This document shows, one piece after another, positions 51,301 to 57,481 of a DNA stretch of 64,000 bases. The position numbers and the translations under genes were made by a program. Numbering within the stretch: the stretch's first letter is position 1; the number at the start of each line of letters is the position of its first letter. A model generated the notes under the pieces. The model had not been told where the DNA came from and ran no database searches. It saw only the letters and a list, made by a program, of their open reading frames with translations. This DNA comes from Pyxicephalus adspersus (lineage: Eukaryota > Chordata > Amphibia > Anura > Pyxicephalidae), in NCBI RefSeq assembly GCF_032062135.1, contig NC_092860.1, positions 71,539,490-71,603,489 of the forward strand, in the 5' to 3' direction.

Positions 51301-54300
51301 TGTCCCAGAGTTCGGCTCATGTTTTGGGTGGTATTATCCACAAAGAATCGTTAATACCCTCCTCTTCCTTTAAATGGGCCACCACCTCCATATCGTACCT
51401 GGGCACCCAGATCTCTGCGCATTTAGCGCGTATTGTTTACCTCAATTTTGTACAATTACTCATCTTAGACCTTCAAAGATGCACACAGTTGGCTTTCACC
51501 TGGTTTGGGTGGTGTAATGTATTAAAAATGAATGTGATCCCTAGATTGTTATACACACTTCTGGCCCTCCCTATTCATGTTCCGAATTACATCCTAGACA
51601 AGTTCTGATCAGAATTCATAAAATTCTTCTGGCACCTGGGGTCCCCAAGGATCGGAATCAAAGTTTTAAAACTTCCCAAGATTAAAGGGGGACTGGTTTT
51701 CCCAGACCCCATTCTGTATCATCAGGCAGTACATTTGTTCAGATTGCTGGACTGGTGCACTAATGGCGGCTTCAAATTGTGGGTTAGATTGGAAGACGCC
51801 TGTTCATAGGTCCCGTGTGATTCCCTGGTTTGGGCCCCAGCTGCGGTCACAGCTCCCATGCTCCAACACCCACTGATTGACAAGACCCTTAAAGTAGTCT
51901 TCAAATTCTTTGTCTCCCAAAAAATAACCACCTACCCATCTCCTATTTCTCTGATCTTGGGGAATCCGGAGTTTCCTCCTGGGCTCTCTTACCCAATATA
52001 CTGGCTCTGGCATGACAAGGGTATCTACAGGGCCATGCATGTCCTCCAGAATGGGCTCACTTACCTACACTACAAACTGAAAAAACTACCCTCCCTGACC
52101 CCATGGGGTAACATACAGCTTTTCTATGTCTTTCAATCCCTACCACGGTCATGTAATTTTACCCGATCCTTACAGTCCATAGAGACCCTCTCTACCACCA
52201 AACGTTCTTTGAGGGGCACGTTGTCATATGCCTACCAAGAGCTACTAGCAATCCACACTCCTGAGTCTTCTGTTTTTGTGACCAAATGGGAAGAGGAGTT
52301 GAACATGCAATTTACGGATGAGAAGAAAGAGATGCTGCTTCATTTTTGCCACAAGGAATCTGAGACCAATAACAAGTTGGCCACCAGCTGGTATAGGACA
52401 CCTGTTAAACTTGCCAAGCTCTTCCCACAGACAGATAGTACTAGCTGGGGATGCGGTACTGGTCAGGGCACACTTCTGTACATTTTTTGGGACTGCCCAA
52501 AACTGCAATCCTTTTGGGTCTCAGTGGCAGATGTTCTCATGGAGGTGGATATTAGAGGCAAACCTTAGTTAACGTTACTTCATGTTTCCCATCTCTCGCA
52601 TGAAAGTCTATAAACGCTCTATGCTTAGACATCTCCTAAACGTGGCCAAGGCTTGCATTCCGGCTTGCTGGAAGAGTGCCTCCCCTTCGTCCGTAGATCA
52701 GTGGTTATGAAGGGTAGCCGATATTTGCCAAACGGAGGACATGATTTCCACCGATTCCAAGAAGGTTGATAAATTTACTTAGACTCAGACCTTCTCAATC
52801 AGATCCACCGTCTTCACCTCTGCATTAGTTTCTACATTTTTGTTCTGACAATGTAGTGAGTATATGTATTTTAATATGACTGCTCGGAAACCCACAAATT
52901 CCCCTCCCTCCCCCTCACACCCATACTGCCCCTACCTTCCTTTGTTCTAAAATGTAAAATAGAGATGCCAGGTTTCATTTTAAAACATGTTTCTGTTCAT
53001 GCTATATTTTATTGTAAACATTTTTTTTTCTACTGATGGATATACAAAGCTATGTCAAATACTGTTTGTTTGTATGAACCTTGGTATTTATCAATAAAAA
53101 TTATAAAAAAAAGATCAAAATAAATAAGTGGATAGATCAAGGGAATCAAAAGTTGAGAAGAAGTGTCAGAAACCAGGAGTCAAACAAGCAAAAAGAACAT
53201 ATTCAAAACAATAGGAAAGTTAACAACAGCAGGGAAAAAAAGAACAAAAACACCAACAACCTAGTAATAGGAACCTCAACATTCCAGACCTCATTCTAGT
53301 GACATTTTGAGGAGTTATAGGCTGATCAGATTTGTTTCTGACAACAAACTTCTATGTCCACAGCTAATCTTAAAGGATTAAAAAGGGAAGTTTTTTTGAA
53401 AGGGGGCAGAGATAGGTAGCCTAAGGTGCACAATCTACCTTGTTAAATTTAGAATAGATCCACTAGTTGCCTAAAAGTTGTTGATTTAAACAGAGGTACT
53501 TCAAACCTATAATTTTCCGATTCCAAAAAATCTTGCTTGCACATTAGTGAAATGTAGTAATACACCTGCATGTTTGCAGTGGTGCATTTAAGGTAATCTC
53601 TAAGTGCCCAGGCCCTACTGGCTTAGGTCACTAAAATAAACATCACATAAACATAGGCTACATACACACGTCAGATGATTCTCGTCCGATAATCTTGCGT
53701 GTGTACAGCACTCGTCCGACGTTGTCTGTGGATTCGTCCTGGCTGAGCTCTGCTATGCTGACAGCTCCGCTCCCCTGATTACTCCTGCAGCCTTAGAGAA
53801 GCTGTAGTATATGCTAAAGATACAGAACACATGTCACAGCTCCGCTGATTGCTCTGCATCCACTGGCTGATGATAGGAAAATCCTGATGATGCTTGAGCT
53901 GTCATCAGGGTTCCCTATTTCTCAGCCAACCACAGAGCACTAGAGATGAATAGGGACAAGTCCCCCCATTCAAGTCTAGTGCTGAATGGCTGAGAAATCG
54001 AAAACCTCAGCCATTCACAAGGCACTAGAGGTGAATGGGACGCCTTGTCCCCTTTTAACCACTAGTGCCCGGGGATCCCTCACTGTACTGTCAGGAGGAT
54101 TCCCACAGCTATGCTAATGTCATGATTGCAGCCCTGGGAGTCATCCTGTCATTGGGATAACCTGTAAAAAAAAAAAAAAAGTTTAGTTACACAAACATAA
54201 CACACACACACATTTAATAAAATAATTTACCATTAAAGCCTCGCCCAATTTTTTACACATATTTTAACCGTTTCAGAAAATGAGTAAGGGGTTTTATGTA

Positions 54301-57300
54301 CCCCTGTACTCATTCCCTGAAAGGGTTAAAAGTAAACCTTTTACAAACGCTTATGTAAAATTGCGGCATTCGCTGTAAAACGTGTCATAGGCGTTTATAA
54401 AAGTTTTTTAGTATTTTAAAGTCAAGCTTTAAAACGCTTGTAAAAGTGCATAAAAACATTTTTTAAACATGGTAGGAACATTTATTTGCATTTTTTAAAC
54501 CGTCCATGTAGACCCAGCCTTAATGGCATCCCAAATGCATGTTACTAGCACACTTCAGTGCAACACAGCTATGTGTTAAGGTATGATGCACTTTCTGTGC
54601 ATTGCAGTGCGATGGGTAGCCAATTCAAATAAAGGGGCTTTTCTATTATAATGCTAACACAAACAGCAAAGTGCATTGCAAAGCCTTATTAAAAACCCAG
54701 CTATTTGGATTATCCATCTGTTTATTTAAATATTGTTTGGGCTTGACTGGGCAGCACGGTGGCTCAGGGGTTAGCACTCCAGCCTTTGCAGCGCTAGGTC
54801 CGAGGTTCAAATCCCATCCAGGACACTATCTGCATGGAGTTTGCGGGGTCTCTCTGTGTGGGTTTCCTCCGGGTACTCCGGTTTCCTCCCACATCCCAAA
54901 AACATGCAGTTAGGTTAATTGGCTTCCTCCTAAATTGACCTTAGACTACATTAATGAAATATGACTATAGTAGGGACATTAGATTGTGAGCTCCTTTGAG
55001 GGACAGTTAGTGACACGACTATGGACTTTGTACAGCGCTGTATAATATGATGGCGCCATAAAAATACTGTGTAATAATAATTGGGTTTATTCTGAGGGTT
55101 CAAAGAGAGATATATAAAGACAGATGTAATATGATAACAAAAAAAAAAATTAGGCATACTTCAAATAACCTAGTGGTGGAAATCACCAGGGAGTCCTATC
55201 TGCAATGATCCAAAAAGGCTTAGAACTGTGTTAAAATCCCCAGGAAATTAGACAATAGTGTTTGACCAATGATAACCCTAATTAGTATCTTACTTTATAA
55301 GAATGCCAGATAAAGGGCCACTAAAGCTATTGACACACGTGCAATAATTGTCATTAGTAAACGAACGATTAATGACCAATTAACAATTATTCACATTTTA
55401 TTTGAACAATAGTATTGTGCACAATTTTGTACATGCTGAAACGATACGATTGTTCAAATATAATTCACCAATAGTATACACACGCTAGATATGATTGTTT
55501 AAACGATGCAGGAAGTGACATGTACAGGAGAAAGTGTATCACAGAACAGTTCAAAATCACTGAACGACCGTACACACAATATATTGCAAACGACCATTGC
55601 CCAATCAGATCCACTGGGACGGTCATTCGTTTCCAGCAACGTTCCTCGTTGACCAGTCATTGTGCAATTTTTTAACAATTATCAGCCGATCCATCGTTAA
55701 TCGTTCGCTTCCAACAATAATTATTGCAAAAAAAAAAAAAAAAAAAACAACAACCTGAACAAATTCTATTATTGATTTTTAAAGCTTTGCTGTTTTCCTT
55801 GGTGCTGTGCAACGTTAGAAAGTTAATATAGCAAGTGCAAAAAAAACATAGCATAAAACAACACCTTTGTTGTCAAGTGGAAATACAAAATGCCCAGTGG
55901 ATGGTGGAATTAAAGCTTCTCTCAGCCCATCATTGGTGTCATTGAGAAATAATGCTCTATTGTTAGTACCAGTGATAAAAACAGTGCCCATTATGGAAAT
56001 AAATGGTGCCTTATCAATAGTGGAGACAATAGTACCCCATCAATGGTGTTAGTGTAAAAAATAGTGCCTTTTTTTTTTTTTTTTGCATCAGGAAGAACAA
56101 TGTTTTCCATCATTAGTCAGTGTCAGTGGGATAAGGTAAGTATCTTCAGTATTGGTGTTTGGGTGCACTCACCTTTAAATACACTCCACGTACCACATTG
56201 ATCCTCCTTATTGTCACAAATATGATGTGATTACGTGTGATGTGATGTGAATTTTTATGATTGGCCAATTTCAAACAGTACTTATGGTGCTATTTATTAG
56301 CTATTAACTGACACTCCCAAAACACATGCATTGCAGTATACATAAACAGTTAGCACTATACTTTTGCACTAGCAAAACTGCTGTATGGGCAATTTTTGGT
56401 TCATTACAGTGCATTAGGCAGCCTTTATGCAACAGGCATGATGATGGTTATGATGATGTTGGTTGGTGATGAGTAAAAATGACATGAGTGAAACTGTGGA
56501 ATACATGAAAGTCAAGAAATAACATGGGTAAGGTGAATATAGTTTTAGAGTTTCTATGTATATAGACTGCAAAAAATGGTAAAATTGTACATACTTTGAA
56601 TGAAAATATTTATTGATATATTGCTATTGTAATTTTCATTGCATTAGTTTTTCCTTTGTTTGCTAGGACACATATTTTGCCACAGAAATGTTACGTTTTT
56701 AACTTTAACGCACAATGATTGGTTTTAAGTAACTTCTATTTTTAAAGAATTGGACACCCAGCATTATCAGTTTGCTCACAAATCAGGTCATTCAATTTAT
56801 CCTAAAACTTTTTTTATGTCAAACAATAAACAATAAGCTCCTTTGTATTAAAATGAACCTGCTCACCTCAGCTGATGCTGCTGGAGCCTGTGAATAAGTT
56901 GCTTAGGTCCAATCACTGTAATGTGGGGAAGAGTATTTAAGGGCTAAATGAAGGCATTCTGATCCAATCATTATTTTCCAAGAGAGGCAGTTGAAGCATT
57001 TTCCCTGATTTGTACTCTTTCCATAATGTAGCAATCAGGGTGGGAATGAACAAAACATTTCCAAGAGAGTACTGAGCTGCAAATTAATGTATACGAGTGC
57101 TAAGAAATGTAGTAATTATTGGTGGCATTTCAACAGTATTGCATTAGGAAATAACATGCTGTTAAATTAATTATAGATAATAACTTATCATTATGAACAA
57201 TGTGGTATACCATAGTCTTGATTGGAATACTTGTTACAAATCATACATCTGCAAAATTGTCCATGAAAATATGCTTAAAATTTTGGTAACAATATGTTTT

Positions 57301-57481
57301 GATGTCTGTGTTGTCTTCTAGGGTAAGATAAAAGAGCAGCTAAAAGAAAAGGTCACAGAACCAAAGGACACGTGGATAAATGTCAATGGGCATAAGCTGG
57401 TGCCAGGCTGTTTTTCAAGTCACGCCAAATGCACTTTATGCACCAAGGCACTTGCAAATGGGCGTGGACTGCAATGCATGC
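7015..57481 (+). CDS. AKAP13: AKAP13-like RhoGEF, nine internal exons (gene-level entry)
   Basis: Nine exons join into one open reading frame with matching phases at all eight junctions: 7015-7139, 17861-18273, 21544-21724, 22488-22602, 34577-34634, 36895-36939, 37159-37230, 42783-42888, 57322-57481 (1275 nt, about 425 codons). In order the product shows a Ser/Asp/Glu-rich region, basophilic phosphosite-like motifs ([15 protein letters not shown]), a short helical segment ending QELKQYHG, the motif [10 protein letters not shown], a basic block [18 protein letters not shown] and the first half of a C1 zinc finger (NGHKLVP then CTLC). LBC-family RhoGEFs place a C1 finger just before the DH-PH module that activates RhoA. 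AKAP13 also anchors PKA and carries a 14-3-3 site upstream of C1. The start, any PKA-anchoring helix and DH-PH are outside the window. ARHGEF28 and ARHGEF2 are the alternatives. Gene structure is well supported; orthologue identity is from memory of the family. Confidence 0.66.
8430..8760. repeat. Degenerate minisatellite-like region
   Basis: Loose repetition of GTGGGAGGAAAATGTCCCAG, GTAGGAAGAAATGTCCAAGT, GGATGAGAAAATGTCCAAGT and GTTGGAAGAATATCTTAAC at roughly 35-bp spacing. Both strands carry short ORFs as a by-product. It abuts the LINE tail at 8763. Confidence 0.5.
8763..9560 (-). mobile_element. Tx1/L1-like LINE 3' fragment, minus strand
   Basis: Reading leftwards on the minus strand, 9551-9138 encodes [27 protein letters not shown] and later [11 protein letters not shown] (quoted in parts). 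Then comes [18 protein letters not shown], matching the C-terminal ORF2 region of L1-group LINEs. The 3' UTR follows and ends at about 8763-8785 with the reverse complement of CAATAAAAACTC. The 5' part is truncated. Confidence 0.75.
9825..9880. repeat. CT then AT microsatellite
   Basis: A run of CT dinucleotides directly followed by a run of TA dinucleotides. Confidence 0.95.
11224..11441. repeat. Palindromic MITE, copy 2
   Basis: Diverged copy: AAGCTCTTCAAGACTGAAAA then ATTCATGGGTGAATG, the central TTTGCTATTTGTTGGCTAAT, and the right half CCATGTTTGCTGGATTACCC to AAGCTTTAATAATTAGGACC. Confidence 0.7.
14600..14835. repeat. Possible hAT-type MITE
   Basis: A GC-rich island in AT-rich intron. 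The left side has GAGGTCGACAACTGGTGG and the right side CCGAAAATGTTGGCAACCAC. GTCGACAAC and GTTGGCAAC are near inverse, as in hAT-derived repeats beginning GGTCGGCAAC. Short overlapping ORFs here are not credible genes. Confidence 0.4.
15490..17035 (+). mobile_element. L2/CR1-group LINE, 5'-truncated
   Basis: A C-rich plus-strand block with broken reverse-transcriptase frames. [23 protein letters not shown] and [17 protein letters not shown] (15950-16120) match RT motifs 1-2 of the Jockey/L2 group. A later SSWMADRF segment (about 16400) matches the region after YADD. The 3' end has the characteristic tail TTGTAAGCTCTACTGAGCAG, then GTGCTGTGTAATATGTTGGT and an AAT microsatellite (16990-17030). 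Many stops and gaps show it is dead. It lies in the intron between E1 and E2. Confidence 0.8.
16988..17032. repeat. AAT microsatellite at L2 3' end
   Basis: About 14 AAT units form the 3' terminal repeat of the L2-like LINE; L2/CR1 elements end in short tandem repeats. Confidence 0.92.
17861..18273 (+). CDS. AKAP13: AKAP13-like exon E2, acidic region with phosphosite motif
   Basis: This is the longest exon in the window (413 nt). The acceptor is CTCTTTTTAG and the donor GTAAGA. It opens in phase 0 and ends two bases into an Arg codon. It begins with a Ser/Asp/Glu-rich stretch ([20 protein letters not shown]) and ends with [17 protein letters not shown]. The RRHSW motif resembles a PKA or 14-3-3 consensus. 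AKAP13 has a 14-3-3-binding serine upstream of its C1 domain, so the site may be equivalent; that is inference. The open frame is continuous and distinct from the AT-rich introns. Confidence 0.75.
18274..21543. other. Intron E2-E3, nothing recognised
   Basis: AT-rich with short unconvincing ORFs. The purine-richer stretch 18380-18900 looks slightly different from its surroundings and may be an old repeat, but I cannot name it. Confidence 0.55.
21544..21724 (+). CDS. AKAP13: AKAP13-like exon E3 with tandem acceptor
   Basis: This exon begins after GAAAG at 21543 (or, six bases later, after TTTAG at 21549) and ends at AAG before GTACAC. With the first acceptor the Arg codon split from E2 is completed and the protein reads [18 protein letters not shown]; with the second it reads VRSLDAS. 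The rest is acidic ([19 protein letters not shown]) and ends in phase 0. No domain is recognisable. The exon carries on the phosphosite-rich linker from E2. Confidence 0.68.
22046..22073. repeat. TA microsatellite
   Basis: About 14 TA units in the intron between E3 and E4. Confidence 0.95.
22349..22404 (-). mobile_element. L2-type 3' tail fragment
   Basis: The reverse complement reads AGTGCTGCATAATATGCCGG and GCGCTATATAAATACTGGAT followed by AATAAT, the same 3' tail as the L2-like element at 16.9 kb. Only the tail is present, 84 bp upstream of exon E4. Confidence 0.7.
22488..22602 (+). CDS. AKAP13: AKAP13-like exon E4, Ser/Arg-rich
   Basis: The acceptor is TTGCCAG and the donor GTATGT. The exon is 115 nt, opens in phase 0 and ends one base into a Val codon that E5 completes. 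It encodes [17 protein letters not shown] and then [18 protein letters not shown]. Two more basic-Ser motifs (RLRSKS, ISRSLES) continue the phosphosite-like character of E2 and E3. The 12-kb intron that follows holds the assembly gap and the piggyBac cluster. Confidence 0.68.
22727..22951. repeat. Palindromic MITE, copy 3 (best preserved)
   Basis: Starts GGGCCTGATTTAATAAAGCT and ends AGCTTAAATAGATCAGGCCC. Left AAGCTGGGTGATCCAGCAAA pairs with right TTTGCTGGATCACCCAGGTT. It is 225 bp long with no ORF and sits 125 bp after exon E4. Confidence 0.85.
23407..23433. repeat. GT microsatellite
   Basis: About 13 GT units in the intron between E4 and E5. Confidence 0.95.
24246..24941. other. Assembly gap (N run)
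   Basis: A run of 696 unknown bases. It lies wholly inside a TTAA-bounded piggyBac-like element, so the missing bases are probably repeat sequence. The two long minus-strand ORFs crossing it are artefacts of translating N. No AKAP13-like exon is needed here, because the exon phases are already satisfied. Confidence 0.98.
25103..25152. repeat. 21-bp perfect hairpin
   Basis: CTTACCTCCATGGTCCCGCT(G) at 25103-25123 is followed after 8 bases by its exact reverse complement at 25132-25152. It lies just inside the right end of the piggyBac-like element. It is probably a fold-back feature of the MITE rather than a host signal. Confidence 0.85.
25963..26147. repeat. 46/43-bp tandem repeat in piggyBac 5' region
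   Basis: Units starting CTCTGCC recur at 25963, 26009, 26055, 26098 and 26141 (spacing 46, 46, 43, 43). Each contains TTTGACC or TTCTGAC and CTGCCGCCTGCCCTGAC-like text. The array ends at the transposase start codon. The minus-strand ORF across it is a by-product of the repeat. Confidence 0.8.
26148..27570 (+). pseudogene. piggyBac transposase pseudogene
   Basis: A start in good context (GCCATGG) at 26148 opens [22 protein letters not shown] and meets a stop at once. The frame continues through an acidic Ser/Asp stretch into a 175-codon open segment at 26350-26877. This holds [12 protein letters not shown], the region around [15 protein letters not shown] (the first catalytic Asp) and, past a stop, [18 protein letters not shown]. 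About 27000 a piece is missing: GTKFRPRF is followed directly by [13 protein letters not shown], so the segment normally holding the second catalytic Asp is gone. Later come [25 protein letters not shown] and a C-terminal Cys-rich region ([10 protein letters not shown], then [11 protein letters not shown]) typical of piggyBac. Several stops and frameshifts show it is inactive. Confidence 0.88.
28461..29078. mobile_element. piggyBac MITE, CCTCCCTAGCGG family
   Basis: TTAA flanks lie at 28461-28464 and 29075-29078. The left end is CCTCCCTAGCGGT and the right end ACCGCTAGGGGGG. The 618-bp element has no transposase. Its right half is GC-rich, with an internal 19-bp hairpin at 28981-29022 made of the same sequence type as the element end (AGCGGTAATCTCGAGTCAC). 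The overlapping ORFs here are shadows. Confidence 0.85.
28981..29022. repeat. 19-bp perfect hairpin inside MITE
   Basis: AGCGGTAATCTCGAGTCAC (28981-28999), a 4-base loop and its exact reverse complement (29004-29022). The arm resembles the element's own subterminal sequence, as if two element ends had been joined head to head. Confidence 0.85.
29411..29573. repeat. Palindromic MITE, copy 4 (truncated)
   Basis: CGATTTAATAAAGCTCTC through GAAGCTGGGTGA-like text and the central TTAGCTATTTGTTAGCAAAT, ending at CCATTCCAGGTTTAGTTTGC. The right end is missing. Confidence 0.7.
30624..32238 (+). pseudogene. Uncharacterised transposase-like gene, copy B
   Basis: The start ATG at 30624 follows TTTTTTTTTACAG, a possible 3' splice site. 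Broken frames give about 540 residues. First come three Cys pairs ([23 protein letters not shown] followed by His and basic residues), like a zinc-binding adaptor. Next: [13 protein letters not shown], an acidic linker, [46 protein letters not shown] with [50 protein letters not shown] and [20 protein letters not shown]. The Asp in FIDSS, the Asp in VDLK, the CxxC and the Glu in EERFNQD are placed like an RNase-H-fold DDE transposase with a CxxC insertion; this is inference. At least three stops or frameshifts disable it. Confidence 0.72.
33065..33480 (+). mobile_element. L1-group LINE ORF2 C-terminal remnant
   Basis: A broken plus-strand frame reads [39 protein letters not shown] and [10 protein letters not shown], with two stops between. 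This corresponds to the extreme C-terminus of Tx1/L1-like ORF2 proteins, after the Cys motif. The same position in the 47.9-53.1 kb LINE reads [11 protein letters not shown] and SVDQWL. The T-rich 3' UTR follows. Confidence 0.65.
33609..33905. mobile_element. Tc1/mariner-type MITE
   Basis: Inverted ends TTTTTTAAGGATACAGTTAG GTTCATAA and, at the right, TATGAACCTAACTGTATCCT TAAAAAA. The next segment ATATTTGGACAGAGACAACA TTTTTCTAA also has a partial inverse at the right (TTAGAAAAAAGTTGTTC). About 297 bp, no ORF. A short duplicate of the terminus (ACAGTTAGGTCCAT) stands just to the left at 33596. Confidence 0.75.
34577..34634 (+). CDS. AKAP13: AKAP13-like exon E5, 58-nt mini-exon
   Basis: This very short exon was found because E4 and E6 do not join in phase without a piece of length 1 modulo 3. 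The acceptor is TTTTTTTCCTAG and the donor GTAAGA. It supplies exactly 58 nt, completing Val from E4 (G+TG) and leaving GT, which E6 completes to Val. The peptide is [19 protein letters not shown]. Too short for six-frame ORF calling. Confidence 0.62.
34635..36894. other. Intron E5-E6
   Basis: Contains palindromic MITE copy 5. A 130-codon minus-strand ORF at 35685-36077 starts [16 protein letters not shown] recognise no domain in it and consider it doubtful. The rest shows nothing. Confidence 0.5.
35059..35228. repeat. Palindromic MITE, copy 5 (internal deletion)
   Basis: GGGCCTGATTTTTTAAAG at the left and GAGCCTTAATAAATCAGGCT at the right. The left arm is shortened: ATAGACTATCTTGGGAC runs straight into the central TAATAGCAAATGATTTTTAA. 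Confidence 0.75.
36895..36939 (+). CDS. AKAP13: AKAP13-like exon E6, 45-nt helical micro-exon
   Basis: The acceptor is TTCTTAATGCAG and the donor GTAGGT. Read in the phase left by E5 it encodes [15 protein letters not shown], a likely amphipathic helix with regularly spaced Leu and Val. The other frames stop or give unlikely peptides. It joins E7 through a split Gly codon. Length is 45 nt. Confidence 0.6.
37159..37230 (+). CDS. AKAP13: AKAP13-like exon E7
   Basis: A 72-nt exon after TTCCATAG, using donor GTGGGT at 37231. The encoded segment reads [13 protein letters not shown] and then [11 protein letters not shown]; the Glu codon is split and completed by E8. A second possible donor at 37235 would put E8 out of frame, which favours 37230 as the end. 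I associate the [10 protein letters not shown] motif with the region just upstream of C1 in AKAP13, from memory. Confidence 0.62.
38640..39100. repeat. About 299-bp direct tandem duplication
   Basis: GGAAATGGCCCACCA (near 38668) and CGAAATGGACCACCG (near 38967) start two similar stretches. Both continue with TTGAACC(A/G)T, GTCCTGGCCACCG and CCACCTCGAAA or ACACCTCGAAA. Offset is close to 299 bp. Divergence is moderate, so the duplication is old. Confidence 0.6.
39705..40500. repeat. 39-bp minisatellite
   Basis: Units of the type CTGACACCAGGGAGTAATAG plus CAAATACCATCCCACAGTA recur. Exact unit starts at 40222, 40261, 40300, 40339 and 40378 give a constant 39-bp period. Flanking units are more diverged. 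Because 39 is 13 codons, all three minus-strand frames stay open through the array (up to 253 codons of a [17 protein letters not shown] 13-mer). That is a property of the repeat and not evidence of a gene. Confidence 0.88.
42783..42888 (+). CDS. AKAP13: AKAP13-like exon E8, basic linker before C1
   Basis: A 106-nt exon with acceptor CCTAAAG and donor GTACAC. It encodes [17 protein letters not shown] and then [18 protein letters not shown], a strongly basic linker that runs in phase 0 into E9 ([10 protein letters not shown]). A Lys-rich, predicted helical linker directly before the C1 finger is typical of LBC-type RhoGEFs. Confidence 0.72.
44209..44600. repeat. AGGAACTAAAC repeat family, copy 1
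   Basis: Begins AAAGAGGAACTAAACTC, continues CACTTACCTTTAATTCTGCA and GTCGATCGGTCC, then a GC-rich core with GGCCATCTTCGCC, and ends near GGGATGCGTGACGTAG and TTTGCGCTCCCATTCATT. The same order of blocks occurs at 60656. It is probably a non-autonomous DNA transposon; class not determined. Confidence 0.65.
44935..46200. mobile_element. Unclassified element with internal degenerate tandem array
   Basis: Starts with CTAGCTGATAAACCCGCATT GCTCGGGT and ends in ATATATATAGATAG. The inside is built from about eight copies of a core like AGCAAGTTTGGTTGAAATGT followed by CTCCATGCGTTTCCTAGTGA, near 45280, 45561, 45609, 45733, 45876, 45948, 45990 and 46102. Between cores are CATACATACATC tracts and TAGCTCTGACATATAGCACA. 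Elements with similar CGTTGCTCGGGT starts and ATATATAGAT ends occur in many animals (from memory). The class (LINE tail, Helitron or other) is unclear. Minus-strand ORFs here are repeat shadows. Confidence 0.6.
45326..45356. repeat. CA microsatellite
   Basis: About 14 CA units followed by CATACATACATC, inside the 44.9-46.2 kb element. Confidence 0.93.
47972..49197 (+). pseudogene. LINE ORF1 (L1 ORF1p-like) pseudogene
   Basis: The start at 47972 gives a Lys-rich N-terminus ([15 protein letters not shown]). After a frameshift near 48050 one frame runs to 49041, broken only by TAA at 48490 and TGA at 48700. It includes a likely coiled coil ([19 protein letters not shown] and [20 protein letters not shown]) and then [17 protein letters not shown], an L1-ORF1-type RRM signature. 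[14 protein letters not shown] follows. A later frameshift leads to [16 protein letters not shown] and a stop at 49195-49197. ORF1p of this type is a trimeric RNA-binding chaperone of the LINE RNP. Confidence 0.82.
49931..52790 (+). pseudogene. LINE ORF2 (endonuclease-RT) pseudogene
   Basis: The N-terminus [20 protein letters not shown] is the start of an APE-type endonuclease. The segment that should hold its QETH motif is missing, and FGGDFN near 50300 is frameshifted. A linker (50473-50955) leads into [18 protein letters not shown] and [15 protein letters not shown], the start of the reverse transcriptase. Between about 51300 and 51370 the text jumps to [16 protein letters not shown], a region normally after the YADD box, so the catalytic core is deleted. 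The C-terminal segment at 51858-52568 is open for 236 codons. It contains [20 protein letters not shown], the L1-group C-terminal Cys motif with a lost ligand. Homology continues past a stop to about 52790. Confidence 0.85.
53648..54522. mobile_element. MITE-like interspersed repeat (ACACGTCAGATGATT type)
   Basis: Starts GGCTACATACACACGTCAGA TGATTCTCGTCCGATAATCT and ends near CCGTCCATGTAGACCCAGCC TTA. The outermost ends GGCTACAT and ATGTAGACC are roughly inverse. Inside are two similar stretches around TTTCTCAGCCAACCACAGAG and, inverted, GAATGGCTGAGAAAT. No ORF. Class is uncertain, and the block may be two adjacent repeats. Confidence 0.5.
54749..55083 (+). mobile_element. tRNA-derived SINE with L2-type tail
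   Basis: The head contains a perfect RNA polymerase III A box (TGGCTCAGGGG, 54760-54770) and B box (GGTTCAAATCC, 54804-54814). The body has TGGGTTTCCTCCGGGTACTC and CCCACATCCCAAAAACATGC, a widespread fish/amphibian SINE core. The tail TGTACAGCGCTGTATAATAT, a GGCGCCATAAAAATA-type segment and AATAATAAT match the tail of the L2-like LINE at 16.9 kb. Sharing the tail would let the SINE use that LINE's reverse transcriptase. It is not a functional tRNA gene. Confidence 0.85.
55340..55728. mobile_element. MITE with about 40-bp terminal inverted repeats
   Basis: The left end TGCAATAATTGTCATTAGTA AACGAACGATTAATGACC is matched in reverse complement at the right by GATCCATCGTTAATCGTTCG CTTCCAACAATAATTATTGC A. 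It is 389 bp without an ORF. Right of it is a poly-A run. It is probably hAT- or Harbinger-derived; target-site copies were not identified. Confidence 0.72.
57322..57481 (+). CDS. AKAP13: AKAP13-like exon E9, first half of C1 zinc finger
   Basis: A 160-nt exon with acceptor TTGTCTTCTAG and donor GTGAGT. After a Lys-rich start ([18 protein letters not shown]) it gives [10 protein letters not shown], then CTLC, then GLQCM. This is the His-x12-Cys-x2-Cys opening and the next Cys of a C1 (phorbol-ester-type) zinc-binding domain. The remaining Cys/His ligands must lie in the next exon, right of 64 kb. The exon ends one base into a codon. C1 domains of LBC-family GEFs generally do not bind diacylglycerol; whether this one does cannot be judged from half a domain. 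Confidence 0.78.

Larger units (their letters stand above)
47930..53112 (+). mobile_element. Tx1/L1-like LINE, nearly full length but with RT core deleted
   Basis: The element has an L1-type layout: a short 5' region, ORF1 (coiled coil plus RRM-like protein), ORF2 (endonuclease, reverse transcriptase, C-terminal Cys motif), a 3' UTR and an A-rich tail with AATAAAAATTATAAAAAAAA near 53092-53113. It is inserted on the plus strand in the intron between E8 and E9. Frameshifts, stops and a large internal deletion in ORF2 make it inactive. Subclade (Tx1 or another L1-group lineage) is judged from motif memory. Confidence 0.85.
42889..57321. other. Intron E8-E9
   Basis: Holds the AGGAACTAAAC repeat (44.2 kb), the tandem-array element (44.9 kb), the L1-group LINE (47.9 kb), two MITE-like repeats and the SINE. 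Stretches 42.89-44.2, 46.2-47.9, 53.1-53.65 and 55.73-57.32 kb show nothing else, apart from poly-A or poly-T runs near 54.17, 55.73 and 56.07 kb. Confidence 0.6.

Noticed and set aside
54749..54830. tRNA-like A and B boxes as a tRNA gene
   Set aside because: They belong to a SINE head followed by a long body and L2-type tail; no cloverleaf is expected to be functional.
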